A stretch of 64,000 nucleotides of DNA, from positions 89,835 to 153,834 of the forward strand of contig JASHOA010000051.1 of the NCBI GenBank assembly GCA_030041375.1. The letters are read 5' to 3'. This document shows positions 8,935-18,273 of this stretch, one piece after another. A program made the position numbers and the translations under genes. Positions within the stretch are counted from its first letter, which is position 1; every line of letters begins with the position of its first letter. This stretch comes from Acetobacteraceae bacterium. Its GTDB lineage: Bacteria; Pseudomonadota; Alphaproteobacteria; Acetobacterales; Acetobacteraceae. The notes under the pieces were generated by a model. It was not told the origin of the DNA, did no database searches, and saw only the letters and a list, made by a program, of their open reading frames with translations.

Positions 8935-10071
8935 TTAGAGCAGGCGTTGCAGGATCATCTTCTGCACGTCCGACGTGCCTTCGTAGATTTTGCAGACGCG
9001 CACGTCGCGCAGGATCCGCTCCAGCGGATAGTCGGCGAGGTAGCCATAGCCGCCGAGGGTTTGCAGCGCGTCGCTGCAGATCTGCTCGGCCGCCTCGGAG
9101 GCGAACAGCTTGGCCATGCAGGCCGCCTCCAGGGCCGGCTTGCCATCCCGCTTCAGCCGCGCGGCGAGGAGGGTGAGCTGGCGCGCCGCTTCGAGCCGGG
9201 TCTTCGCCTCCGCCAGCCGGAATCCCACTGCCTGGTGCTCGATGATCGGCTTGCCGAAGCTCTTTCGCTCCTTGGCGTAGCCGATCGCGTACTCGAGCGC
9301 GGCGCGCGCCATGCCGACGCTTTGCGCGGCCACGCCGATGCGGCCGGATTCCAGGGTGGAAAGCGCCATGCGATAGCCCTCGCCCTCGGCCCCGATTCGC
9401 TGCTCGTCCGGCACCTCCATCGCATTGAAGGCGAGCTGGCAGGTGTCGGACGCCTTCTGCCCGAGCTTTTCCTCGAGCTTGGCCACCTTGAAACCCGGCG
9501 TGTCAGGACTGACGACGAAGCAGGAGATGCCGTGCTTGCCGGCCGCCGGATCGGTGACCGCGAACATCACGACCGCGCCGGCGACGCGGGCGTTCGAGAT
9601 GAACTGCTTGCTGCCGTCGATGAGGTAGTACCCGTTGCGCCGCTTCGCGCGGGTGCGGATGGCCGCGGCGTCAGAGCCGGTGCCGGGTTCGGTGAGCGCG
9701 AAGGAGCCGACCATCCGGCCGCTGGCGAGCGGGCGCAGCCAGCGCTCTTTCTGTGCCGCGGTGCCGTACCGTTCGAGGATCAGGCAGGTCGGCGCATTGT
9801 GCACGGTGATCATGGTGGAGACGGAACCATCACCGGCCGCGATCTCCTCGAGCGCGAGCGCGTAGGTCACTTCATCGAGCCCGGCCCCGCCCCACTCGGG
9901 GTCGATCGTGGCGCCGAACAGCCCAAGCTCGCCAAGCTCGCGGATCAGTTCGGGCTCGATCGCACGCGCCTTCTCTCGTGCCGCGGCACCCGGCGCGAGC
10001 CTCTCGTGCGCGAAGCGGCGGACCGTTTCGATGACCGCCAGATCCGCTTCCGGGGGAGTCTGTTCAAGCAT
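8935..10071 (-). CDS. Acyl-CoA dehydrogenase
   Basis: 378-residue FAD enzyme that makes an alpha,beta double bond in acyl-CoA and passes electrons to ETF. Full three-domain length. Seen: ALTEPGTGSDAAAI and GSKQFISNA in the FAD-binding middle domain, GRIGVAAQSVGMA, and the C-terminal IYEGTSDVQ, whose Glu is the catalytic base of the short/medium-chain group. It follows the 2-oxoacid oxidoreductase gene by 28 bp on the same strand, so the two probably act in sequence: 2-oxoacid to acyl-CoA to enoyl-CoA, as in branched or aromatic amino-acid breakdown. The exact acyl chain is not readable from sequence. Confidence 0.92.
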   Translation of the reverse strand: MLEQTPPEADLAVIETVRRFAHERLAPGAAAREKARAIEPELIRELGELGLFGATIDPEWGGAGLDEVTYALALEEIAAGDGSVSTMITVHNAPTCLILERYGTAAQKERWLRPLASGRMVGSFALTEPGTGSDAAAIRTRAKRRNGYYLIDGSKQFISNARVAGAVVMFAVTDPAAGKHGISCFVVSPDTPGFKVAKLEEKLGQKASDTCQLAFNAMEVPDEQRIGAEGEGYRMALSTLESGRIGVAAQSVGMARAALEYAIGYAKERKSFGKPIIEHQAVGFRLAEAKTRLEAARQLTLLAARLKRDGKPALEAACMAKLFASEAAEQICSDALQTLGGYGYLADYPLERILRDVRVCKIYEGTSDVQKMILQRLL

Positions 10072-10099
10072 CTTCCGTCCCCTCTCCCATTCGATCCTC

Positions 10100-13000
10100 T
10101 CAGGCGGCGCGGCGAACGGAGGGCGCGGAAAACTCCGCCAGCAATCGTTGCCGTTCGGCCATCGCCGCTTCTCTTGCCGCCTGCTTCACCGGCCCGAAGC
10201 CGCGCACGCCATCCGGCCAGGAGGCAAGCGCGATCGCAGCGTCCAGTTTCTCCACCGAGAGGCCGGAGGCGATCAGCGCCAGATCCGCCTCGTAATCGCG
10301 GATCATCTGCCGCTCCATCCGCCGTTCCTTCTGCCAGCCGAACAAGTCGAACGGGCCGCCGCGCAGCCGCCTGCCGTGGCTGAGCGCGCGGAACAGCGGC
10401 AGCGTCGCCCAACCGGGGAGTGCAATCTTGCGCCTTCGGCCGGTGGCCGGATCGCGGCCGAGCGGCAGCGGCGGAGAGAGATGGAACATCGGCTTCGGCC
10501 CGTAATCGGTGTTCGCATGCAGGCGGGCCACTTCGTATTCGTCCTTGTACGCCAGCACACGATGGAGATTTTCCGCAGCGGCGCGGGCAAGCGGGCCGGG
10601 TGCGCCGGTGAGTGCACTCTCACGGGCGGCGATTTCCGCCACGCGTGCCCGATAGTGCCCGGCCAGCCGCCCGTCCTGGTAGGAGGCGAGCGCGGCGGCG
10701 CGCACGGCGACGATCGTTTCGAGGTCCTGCGGCGGCGCCACGGCGGGGCTTTCCGCGAGAATGTCGGCGGCCAGTTCCGGGTGCATCGAGAGAATGCGGC
10801 CCCACAGGAAGGCACGGCGGTTCATCGCCACTGCCGCGCCGTTCAGCACGATCGAGCGTTCCAGCGCCGCGCGGCCGACCGGAATTTCCCCACGCTGCCA
10901 CGCCAGGCCGAGCAGCAGCGTATTCAACGCCTGCGTCGTGCCGAACAATCTCTCGGCGATCGTGCCGGCGTGCAGATAGCAGGAACGGGAGGCGTCCGCC
11001 TGGCCTTCGATGACACGGCGATGGCGCTCGACATCGATCGAAAGATCGCGCGCGCCCATGAAGGCCACCGTCGCGGCAAGGTCGAGATTGCCGATCACCG
11101 CCGCGTCCTTGCGGCAGCGATCCAGAACGCCGCCGCTCGAGGCCACCGCGAGATCGGCCGCCAGCATCAGATCCGCGCCGGCGCGAGGGATGCGGACGAC
11201 ATCGAGATCGGCCTCGGCGCGCGCGATCTGCAGGTGCGAGATGACCGGGCCGTTCTTTTGCGCGAGCCCGGTGAAGGAGAGCGTCCGCACGGCACGGTCT
11301 TCGAGATGGGCGGCCATCGCCACGATCGCGCCGGTGGTGACGATTCCGCCGCCGCCGATCCCGGCGCAGAGCGCGCGCCACGGCAATGCCACGTCTTGCC
11401 ACGCCGCTTCTTCGAGTGTTGCCGCAAGCTCCGCCTCGCGCGCCAGGATCCCGGCCTCTTGCCGCGCCGGATGTGCGCCCGCGATCGTCACGAAGCTCGG
11501 GCAGAACCCCTTGAGGCAGGAGAAGTCGGCATTGCAGGCATTCGGCGAGATGCGCCGCTTGCGGCCGAACGGTGTCTCGACCGGCTCGATCGCGATACAG
11601 TGGGACTGGGCTGTGCAATCGCCGCAGTTTTCGCACACGTCGGCGTTGATCAGCACGCTTCGCGTGGCCTCCGGCATCAGGCCGCGCTTGCGCCGCCGGC
11701 GCTTTTCCGTCGCACAGACCTGATCGTAGATGATGACGCTGACGCCTTCGGTTGCGCTGAACTCGCGCTGCACCGCCTCGAGCCGTGTCCGGCCCGCGCG
11801 CATCGTGCCGCGCGGCAACAGCGCTGCCGGCGGCAGGCGACCCGGATCGTCCGCCACCACGGCGATTCGCTTCACCCCTTCGGCGGCAAGCTGCTCTGCG
11901 ATCTGCACGACCGTGGGATGACCCTCCACCGGCTGCCCGCCGGTCATTGCCACCGCGTCGTTGAAGAGAATCTTGTAGGTGATCGGGGCGCCCGCCGCGA
12001 CCGCCTGGCGGATGGCGAGAATGCCCGAGTGCTGGTAGGTGCCGTCGCCCATGTTGGCGAACAGGTGCGGTGTTGCAACGAACGGCGAAAGCCCGGCCCA
12101 GGTCACACCCTCGCCGCCCATGTGCGTGAAGGTGCGGGTGGCGCCCCAGCCTTCGATGACCATGGTGTGGCAGCCGATGCCGGCCGAGGCAAAGCTTCCC
12201 TCCGGCAGCCGGGTCGAGGTGTTGTGCGGACAGCCGGCGCAGAAGGTCGGCAGCCGGACCAGGAGCCCGCCCGGCCGCTCGAATGGCGGCGGCAAGAGGG
12301 GATCTTCCACCGCGATGCCGAAGCGGCGCAGGAAGCGGGCGAGCGGCGGCGCAAGGATCTCCGGCGAAAGCTCCCCGACCGCCGGCAGGAGCGGCGAATC
12401 ATCAAGGTCGCGCTTGCCGCAGACCCACGGCCGGCGCTCGGCCGGCAGATTGTAGAGCGCGTCGCGCACTTCTTTCTCGACGAGGCCACGCTTCTCCTCG
12501 ACGACGAGAATCCCCCGCTTGCCGTCGGCAAATTGTCTCAGGCCTTCGGCGTTGACCGGCCATGCCAAGCCGAGCTTGTAAACGGCGATCGCCGGGCTTC
12601 CGGCAAGCCCGAGCATGGTCAATGCGCGCATGGCGTCGTGATGCGCCTTGCCGATGGTGACGAGGCCCAGAGGAGCCCCGGCATCACCGGCGATGTGCCG
12701 GTCGATCCCGTTTGCGGCGGCAAACGCCACCGCCGCCGGCAGGCGTTCCTCGACCAGCCGCCGCTCCAGTTCGGCGCGACGCTCCGGCCAGGGCAAACGC
12801 ACGTCGTAGTTCAGGCCGTGCGGCGGGATCGGAAAGTCCGGCGCCCTGAACTCACGAACCGAAGGCACGACCAGAGTTGCCGATTGCTCGGCCGTTTCGG
12901 CGATCGTTTTCAACGCCACCCAGCAGCCGGCGAAACGTGACAGGGTAATCCCGGCCAGGCCGAAATCCAGGATCTCTCCGACATCGGCCGGTACCAGCAC

Positions 13001-13519
13001 CGGGATCATCGCCGAATGGAAGACCGGCTCCGTCTGGTGCGGATAAGTGGAAGAATGCGCGGCGTGATCGTCGCCGGAAACCGCGAGCACACCGCCCAGC
13101 CGCGAGGTGCCGAAGATATTGGCCGCATGCAGTGCATCGCCGCTGCGTTCGACGCCCGGCCCCTTGCCGTACCACATGCCGAACACGCCATCGACGCGCT
13201 TGCCCGGAAAGACGTCCACCTGCTGCGCGCCCCACAGCATCGTTGCCGCGAGATCCTCATTCAGACCCGGCTGAAAGCGGATGTCGCTGGCCTTGAGCAG
13301 CTTCGCCTGGTGCCAGAGTTCGAGATCGACACCGCCGAGCGGCGAGCCGCGATAGCCGGAGACGAGGCCGGCCGTGCTGTGTCCCGCTGCCCGATCGAGC
13401 CGGGCCTGTTCGAGCAGGACCCGCACCAGGGCCTGGATGCCGGAGAGCAGAACCGGCACGTCCAGATCGACGAACCGGCTTTCGAGCCCGATGGCGGCGG
13501 CTCCGAGCCCGGAATCCAT
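10100..13519 (-). CDS. Fused indolepyruvate/2-oxoacid:ferredoxin oxidoreductase
   Basis: 1139-residue single-chain enzyme that oxidatively decarboxylates 2-oxoacids (typically arylpyruvates) to acyl-CoA with TPP and Fe-S clusters. Order: N-terminal pyrimidine-binding domain (SGYRGSPLGGVD), cysteine motif FCAGCPHNTSTRLP, TPP site MGDGTYQHSG to FNDAVAMTGGQ, a Cys-rich segment (VCENCGDCTAQSHC, then NACNADFSCLKGFC), then a gamma-like domain (GIGGGGIVTTGAIVA). The length matches the fused proteobacterial family, not the two-subunit archaeal form. The start at 13519 has a GGAGAA ribosome site. Middle gene of the tetR-oxidoreductase-acyl-CoA dehydrogenase cluster. Substrate inferred from family only. 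Confidence 0.88.
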   Translation of the reverse strand: MDSGLGAAAIGLESRFVDLDVPVLLSGIQALVRVLLEQARLDRAAGHSTAGLVSGYRGSPLGGVDLELWHQAKLLKASDIRFQPGLNEDLAATMLWGAQQVDVFPGKRVDGVFGMWYGKGPGVERSGDALHAANIFGTSRLGGVLAVSGDDHAAHSSTYPHQTEPVFHSAMIPVLVPADVGEILDFGLAGITLSRFAGCWVALKTIAETAEQSATLVVPSVREFRAPDFPIPPHGLNYDVRLPWPERRAELERRLVEERLPAAVAFAAANGIDRHIAGDAGAPLGLVTIGKAHHDAMRALTMLGLAGSPAIAVYKLGLAWPVNAEGLRQFADGKRGILVVEEKRGLVEKEVRDALYNLPAERRPWVCGKRDLDDSPLLPAVGELSPEILAPPLARFLRRFGIAVEDPLLPPPFERPGGLLVRLPTFCAGCPHNTSTRLPEGSFASAGIGCHTMVIEGWGATRTFTHMGGEGVTWAGLSPFVATPHLFANMGDGTYQHSGILAIRQAVAAGAPITYKILFNDAVAMTGGQPVEGHPTVVQIAEQLAAEGVKRIAVVADDPGRLPPAALLPRGTMRAGRTRLEAVQREFSATEGVSVIIYDQVCATEKRRRRKRGLMPEATRSVLINADVCENCGDCTAQSHCIAIEPVETPFGRKRRISPNACNADFSCLKGFCPSFVTIAGAHPARQEAGILAREAELAATLEEAAWQDVALPWRALCAGIGGGGIVTTGAIVAMAAHLEDRAVRTLSFTGLAQKNGPVISHLQIARAEADLDVVRIPRAGADLMLAADLAVASSGGVLDRCRKDAAVIGNLDLAATVAFMGARDLSIDVERHRRVIEGQADASRSCYLHAGTIAERLFGTTQALNTLLLGLAWQRGEIPVGRAALERSIVLNGAAVAMNRRAFLWGRILSMHPELAADILAESPAVAPPQDLETIVAVRAAALASYQDGRLAGHYRARVAEIAARESALTGAPGPLARAAAENLHRVLAYKDEYEVARLHANTDYGPKPMFHLSPPLPLGRDPATGRRRKIALPGWATLPLFRALSHGRRLRGGPFDLFGWQKERRMERQMIRDYEADLALIASGLSVEKLDAAIALASWPDGVRGFGPVKQAAREAAMAERQRLLAEFSAPSVRRAA

Positions 13520-13556
13520 CAGATTCTCCCTGCGGCGCGCTCTGCCCGCCGAACCA

Positions 13557-14222
13557 TTATGGAGACCCGCGATCCGCCCTTCCAGTGTCCTGCCGCTGCC
13601 GCGGTGCGGCAGAACCGGGCCTTGCAGTCGCCGCCCTTGAGCGCAACCCGTCCACGAGGACATCGACCAGGCGCAACGCGCCGGCCTGCCAGCCGGGCCG
13701 GTCGTGTATCACGCACATGCCAACCAACGCCCGCAGCAGGTCCTCCGGGCCGATGTCGGAACGGATCTCGCCCGCCGCCGCCGCGCGCGCCAGCAGCATC
13801 CCGAGTGCGTTGGTCAGGCGCTCGAAGGAATAGGCGGAGAGTTCCGAGGAGCCGTGCGCCGCCAGCGCCAGCGCCGCCGCCATCCCTTTCTTCGTGGCGA
13901 CGAACTCCACATTGGAGCGCAGCCAGCGGCGCAAGGCTTCGAGCGGCAGGGCTTCGCTCTGCAATTGCCCGGCGAGGTCGACAAGCTGATCGACCTCGCG
14001 CCGATAGACCGCCTCGAACAACGCTTCGCGGGTCGGAAAATGCCGATAGAGCGTACCGATGCCGACGCCGGCGCGCCGCGCGACGGCCTCCTGGCTCGCC
14101 TCCGGGCCGCCGGCGCTGAACACCGCCTTCGCCGCCACGAGCAGGCGCTCGCGATTGCGCAGCGCATCGGTGCGCGGCTGCCTGGTTGTCTTGCGCACGC
14201 GGTTGACCTTCTTGCCGCTCAT
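13557..14222 (-). CDS. TetR family transcriptional regulator
   Basis: 221-residue one-component regulator. Residues about 20-65 form the TetR helix-turn-helix (VARRAGVGIGTLYRHFPTREALFEAVY), preceded by a basic N-terminus; the C-terminal ligand domain is of the SbtR-like kind (GPEDLLRALVGMC). It sits 37 bp upstream of the oxidoreductase gene on the same strand and is divergent from the paoABC-like operon, so it may control either or both. Two neighbouring inverted repeats in the 218-bp divergent gap are candidate operators. Ligand unknown. Confidence 0.87.
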   Translation of the reverse strand: MSGKKVNRVRKTTRQPRTDALRNRERLLVAAKAVFSAGGPEASQEAVARRAGVGIGTLYRHFPTREALFEAVYRREVDQLVDLAGQLQSEALPLEALRRWLRSNVEFVATKKGMAAALALAAHGSSELSAYSFERLTNALGMLLARAAAAGEIRSDIGPEDLLRALVGMCVIHDRPGWQAGALRLVDVLVDGLRSRAATARPGSAAPRQRQDTGRADRGSP

Positions 14223-14282
14223 CTCTCCGAGGCATCTTGCAAAGCGGAGGCATCCTCCGTATATCTCAAAGAACAACGGAAG

Positions 14283-14330
14283 GCGACGGCAACGGTGCCG
14301 TCGCGGCCCGCCGCGCGCCGAAGCGGCGGG
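14283..14330. promoter_or_regulatory. Two adjacent inverted repeats in tetR/pao divergent gap
   Basis: 14283-14304 is GCGACGGCA-ACGG-TGCCGTCGC (9-bp arms) and 14307-14330 is CCCGCCGC-8-GCGGCGGG (8-bp arms). They lie 61 and 85 bases upstream of the tetR start and within 160 bases of the 2Fe-2S subunit start. Such symmetry fits dimeric TetR binding, but the same sequences would also fold in RNA. No direct evidence of binding. Confidence 0.35.
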
Positions 14331-14440
14331 CATTCCCCGAAACGGCGCCCGGCACGTTGCCGCGGCGTTCCGATTCTCCGCACGGCCCAGCCTGTCCGGG
14401 CCCAAGTTGCATTCGATAAGAGCACGAAACGGAGCACTGG

Positions 14441-14938
14441 ATGAGCTTGTCGGTTTTGCTTAGCGTGAACGGCGTGGCGCGGGAAGTCGCCCTGGACGAC
14501 CCGCGCGTGACGCTGCTCGATCTCCTCCGCGAACGCCTCGGCCTGACCGGGACCAAGAAGGGCTGCGACCGCGGCCAGTGCGGCGCCTGCACGGTTCTCG
14601 TGGACGGGAGGCGGATCAATTCCTGCCTCACACTGGCCGCGAGTTGTGACGGAGCGCGGGTCCTCACCATCGAGGGGCTGGCCGAGGAGGGTGCACTGCA
14701 TCCCGTGCAGGAGGCTTTCATCGCTCATGACGGTTTCCAATGCGGCTTCTGCACGCCCGGCCAGATCATGAGCGCGGTCGGCCTGATCCTTGAAGGCCAT
14801 GCCGGCGATGACCCCGAGCGTATTCGGGAAGGCATGAGCGGCAACATTTGCCGCTGCGGCGCCTATGCCGGCATCACCGCTGCGATACTGGATGCCGAGC
14901 GCCGGCTTGCCGAACGCAACCGTGCGGAGGCCGCATGA
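14441..14938 (+). CDS. Aldehyde/xanthine oxidoreductase, 2Fe-2S subunit (PaoA-like)
   Basis: 165-residue iron-sulfur subunit of a molybdenum hydroxylase. First [2Fe-2S] motif GCDRGQCGACTVLVDG with a later Cys (INSCLT); second motif QCGFCTPGQ to GNICRCGAY. It transfers electrons from the molybdenum centre to FAD. Unlike E. coli PaoA it has no Tat signal before the ferredoxin fold, so the complex is predicted to stay in the cytoplasm. The start has a GGAG ribosome site 7 bases upstream. First gene of a three-gene operon coupled by overlaps (4 bp, then 8 bp). Confidence 0.9.
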   Translation: MSLSVLLSVNGVAREVALDDPRVTLLDLLRERLGLTGTKKGCDRGQCGACTVLVDGRRINSCLTLAASCDGARVLTIEGLAEEGALHPVQEAFIAHDGFQCGFCTPGQIMSAVGLILEGHAGDDPERIREGMSGNICRCGAYAGITAAILDAERRLAERNRAEAA

Positions 14939-15990
14939 ACCGCTTCGATTACGTCAGGCCGGCGACGTTCGCGGAAGCCATCGCGGCCGCTTCGGAACCC
15001 GGTGCGGCCTATCTCGCCGGCGGCACCAACCTGCTCGATCTGATGAAGGGCGGCATCGTCCGGCCGGGCCGTCTCGTGGATGTCTCGCGCCTGCCCGGGC
15101 TCGGCGCGATCGAGTGGCTCGCCGATGGTGGCGTGCGTATCGGCGCTCTGGTGCGAAACTCCGACCTCGCGCACGATTCGGAGTTCGCGCGCCGCTTCCC
15201 CGCCGTTGCAGAAGCGCTGCTCTCCGGCGCCTCGGCACAGCTCCGCAACATGGCGACAGTCGGCGGCAATCTCCTGCAGCGAACGCGCTGCGCCCATTTC
15301 TACGATGTCGCCGGCGCCTGCAACAAACGCGCACCCGGCGCCGGCTGCGAAGCGCGCGGCGGCGAGGCACGCAACGCCGCCGTGCTCGGATGGAGCGAGC
15401 ATTGCATCGCGACGCACCCTTCGGACTTCTGCGTCGCGCTGGTCGCACTCGATGCGGTGGTCGAGATCGCGGGCCAGGGGGGCGAGTACCAAGTGCCGCT
15501 CGAAGACTTTCACCGCCTGCCCGGCGAGACGCCCGGCCAGGAGAGCGTGCTCGAGCCGGGCGAGCTGATCATTGCCGTTCGCCTGCCGGCGCAAGCCGCG
15601 TCCTTCTCGCGGCACGCACGCTATCTCAAGATACGCGACCGCACCTCCTTTGCCTTCGCTGTCGCCTCGGCCGCCGCTGCACTCCGGATCGAGCAGGGCG
15701 CGATTGCCGCGGCGCGCATCGCCCTTGGCGGCGTCGCCCCGAAGCCCTGGCGGGCCCGCCTGGCCGAGAGGGCGCTGATCGGCGTCGGCCCGGATCGCAC
15801 CCACTTCGATCGCGCGGCGGAGGCGGCGCTCGCCGATGCGAGACCATCCGGCGACAACGCGTTCAAGATCGAACTCGCCCGCCGGATCGTCGCGCGTGCG
15901 CTCGCGCTGGCTGCCGCCGGCACGCCCGCGCGCCTGCCCGCGCTTCCGGGCTCTCCCTTCTCCCCCGTTGCCGGAGTTCTTCATGTCTGA
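14935..15990 (+). CDS. FAD-binding subunit with extra Fe-S cysteines (PaoB-like)
   Basis: 351-residue FAD subunit of the molybdenum hydroxylase. AGGTNLLDLMKGG is the FAD pyrophosphate motif. The segment from about 15285 to 15420 has TRC, ACNKR, GC and EHC cysteines in the pattern described for the [4Fe-4S] cluster of E. coli PaoB, which ordinary xanthine dehydrogenase FAD subunits lack. That makes this a PaoABC/YagTSR-type enzyme rather than classical XdhA. Start fixed by the ATGA overlap with the upstream subunit. The C-terminal CO-dehydrogenase flavoprotein domain is complete. Confidence 0.88.
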   Translation: MNRFDYVRPATFAEAIAAASEPGAAYLAGGTNLLDLMKGGIVRPGRLVDVSRLPGLGAIEWLADGGVRIGALVRNSDLAHDSEFARRFPAVAEALLSGASAQLRNMATVGGNLLQRTRCAHFYDVAGACNKRAPGAGCEARGGEARNAAVLGWSEHCIATHPSDFCVALVALDAVVEIAGQGGEYQVPLEDFHRLPGETPGQESVLEPGELIIAVRLPAQAASFSRHARYLKIRDRTSFAFAVASAAAALRIEQGAIAAARIALGGVAPKPWRARLAERALIGVGPDRTHFDRAAEAALADARPSGDNAFKIELARRIVARALALAAAGTPARLPALPGSPFSPVAGVLHV

Positions 15991-18250
15991 GATCGTGCTG
16001 AGCGCGACGCCGGCCCACCTCCGGCACGGATCCAATATCGGCCAGCCGCTCACCCGCCGCGACGGCATCCTGAAAGTCACCGGCGGGGCGCGCTTTGCGG
16101 CCGACAACCACCCGCCGGGCATGCTCTACGCTGTGCTTGCGGTGAGCAGCGTCGCGCGCGGCCGGGTTGCCGCACTCGACGTCGCAGCAGCCAAAGCGCA
16201 TCCCGGCATCGTCGAAATCATGACCTCCGCCAACAAGCCGCCGCTCGCCCTCGATCCGGACGCCAAGACCAATCCGTTCATGCGGAGACTCGAGCTTCTG
16301 CAGAACGACCGCGTGCGGTATGCGAACCAGCCAATCGCCGTGGTCATTGCTGAGACTCTGGAGGCGGCGACGGAAGGTGCCGCGCTGCTCTCCCCCCGCT
16401 ACGAGGAGGAGGCTCCCCGCGTCCGCCTCGATGCCGCCGAGAGCTTCGTGCCGCCGGCGGTCGGTGTCGGCCATCCTTCCGAGGCGGAGATCGGCGATGT
16501 CGAGACGGGACTCGCCGGTTCGTTGCGGCGCATCGAAGCGACCTATGAGACGCCGACGCAATTCCACAACCCGATGGAACCGCACGCGATCGTCGCCGCC
16601 TGGGACGGCGATGCTCTGACCGTCGATACGCCGAGCCAAGGGCTCGCCATGGCGCAGGCGCGCATCGCCGAGCTGTTCGGCATTCCGGCGGAGAACGTCC
16701 TGGTCCGCAGCCCCTTCCTTGGCGGCGGCTTCGGCTGCAAGGGCCTGTTCACCGGGCCGCAGGTGCTCGGCATCATGGCGGCCCGCCTGGTCGGCAGGCC
16801 GGTCAAGCTGGTGCTGCGGCGGGAGCAGATGTTCGGCCCGGTCGGCCATCGCGCGCCGACGCAGCAAACACTGCGCCTGGGCACCGACGCGGATGGCGCG
16901 CTGCTCGGGCTCTCTCACCATACCAGGACGGCCAGCAGCACGTTCGACGACTTCTTCGAGCCGGCCTCGGACGTCTCGCACACGCTCTATGCCAGCCCTG
17001 CCATCCGTACCTCCTACGAAGCGGTCCGGCTCGACACCGGAACGCCGACCTTCATGCGCGCCCCCGGCGAGGCGAGCGGTTCCATCGCGCTCGAAAGCGC
17101 CATCGACGAGATGGCCGAGGCATGCGGGATGGACCCACTCGCCTTTCGCCTCCGCAATTACGCCGAGCTGGAGCCGATTTCCGGCAAGCCGTTCTCCTCG
17201 AAGGCGTTGCGCGCCTGCTACGCCGAGGGTGCCGAACGCTTCGGCTGGAAGGCGCGCCCACTGAGGCCGCGGGAGATGCGTGATGCATCCGGGCTCCTGG
17301 TCGGCTGGGGCGTCGGTACCGCAACATTCCCCGCCTTGATGTTTCAGGGCCAGGCGCGCGCGGTGATTCGAAAGGATGGCACCGGCATCGTCGAGACCGG
17401 CGCGCAGGACATGGGCCAGGGCGCCTGGACGGCGCTTGCCCAGATTGCGGCCGACGGGCTCGGCCTCAGCATGGAGCAAATGGAGTTCCGCTCCGGCGCC
17501 TCCAACCTGCCCGATGCCGGCATTGCCGGCGGGTCTGCGCATACCGCAACGGCCGGCATGGCAGTTGCCGGGGCGGGCGCGGACGCGATCGCAAAGCTCG
17601 CGGCACTGGCCACCGGGGATGAACGCTCGGCCCTGTTCGGCGCCGGCAATGCCGGGGTGATCGCGCGCGACGGCCGGCTGTTCCGCCGCGACGACGAGTC
17701 GAGAAGCGAGAGCTATGCCGACATCCTCAACCGCGCTGCGCTTGCGGAGATCGAAGGCCGGGGCAGCAGCGCCGCCGATCCGATCGCCCAGGCAAACTAT
17801 GCGATGCACGCGCATGGCGCGGTGTTCGCCGAAGTCAAGGTCGATCCCGAACTCGGGCAGATCCGCGTCACCCGTCTGGTCGGCGCCTTTGCTGCCGGGC
17901 GGATCATCAATCCGCGACTGGTGCGGAGCCAGTATTATGGCGGCATGATCTGGGGCGTTTCCTTCGCCCTGCATGAGCACGGCGAGATCGATCCGCGCTC
18001 GGGTCGCCCGATGAATCCGAATCTGGGCGAGTACCACGTGCCGGTGAATGCCGATATTCCCTCGATCGAGGCGATCCTGGTCGCGGAGGAGGACCGCCAC
18101 GTCAACGCGCTCGGCATCAAGGGCGTTGGCGAAATCGCGATCACCGGCACCGCCGGCGCGGTTGCCAACGCGGTCTGGCACGCCACCGGCCGCCGCATCC
18201 GCCGCTTCCCGATCACGCTCGAGCGGCTGACGGAACCAGCACCGCGCTGA
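15983..18250 (+). CDS. Molybdopterin-binding subunit, aldehyde oxidoreductase (PaoC-like)
   Basis: 755-residue catalytic subunit. Seen: QPLTRRDGILKVTGGARFAA at the N-terminus, the glycine-rich FLGGGFGCKG cofactor loop, EMGQ-equivalent QDMGQGAWTA, and the C-terminal GVGEIAITG, where Glu is the expected catalytic base. Length and order fit the PaoC/YagR group. It overlaps the FAD subunit by 8 bp. No XdhC/PaoD-type cofactor chaperone is found next to it, so maturation must come from elsewhere in the genome. Likely oxidises aldehydes to acids; the actual substrate is not deducible. Confidence 0.9.
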   Translation: MSEIVLSATPAHLRHGSNIGQPLTRRDGILKVTGGARFAADNHPPGMLYAVLAVSSVARGRVAALDVAAAKAHPGIVEIMTSANKPPLALDPDAKTNPFMRRLELLQNDRVRYANQPIAVVIAETLEAATEGAALLSPRYEEEAPRVRLDAAESFVPPAVGVGHPSEAEIGDVETGLAGSLRRIEATYETPTQFHNPMEPHAIVAAWDGDALTVDTPSQGLAMAQARIAELFGIPAENVLVRSPFLGGGFGCKGLFTGPQVLGIMAARLVGRPVKLVLRREQMFGPVGHRAPTQQTLRLGTDADGALLGLSHHTRTASSTFDDFFEPASDVSHTLYASPAIRTSYEAVRLDTGTPTFMRAPGEASGSIALESAIDEMAEACGMDPLAFRLRNYAELEPISGKPFSSKALRACYAEGAERFGWKARPLRPREMRDASGLLVGWGVGTATFPALMFQGQARAVIRKDGTGIVETGAQDMGQGAWTALAQIAADGLGLSMEQMEFRSGASNLPDAGIAGGSAHTATAGMAVAGAGADAIAKLAALATGDERSALFGAGNAGVIARDGRLFRRDDESRSESYADILNRAALAEIEGRGSSAADPIAQANYAMHAHGAVFAEVKVDPELGQIRVTRLVGAFAAGRIINPRLVRSQYYGGMIWGVSFALHEHGEIDPRSGRPMNPNLGEYHVPVNADIPSIEAILVAEEDRHVNALGIKGVGEIAITGTAGAVANAVWHATGRRIRRFPITLERLTEPAPR

Positions 18251-18273
18251 ATGGGTGGCCCGAGCAGGTCCGC

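Noticed and set aside
9908..12940. Plus-strand open frame of 1010 codons opposite the 2-oxoacid oxidoreductase
   Set aside because: Arg/His/Gly-rich composition without domain, antisense to a well-conserved enzyme; a G+C-driven shadow frame.
15863..18181. Minus-strand open frame of 772 codons opposite the molybdopterin subunit
   Set aside because: No family resemblance; opposite a clear PaoC-like protein with all motifs.
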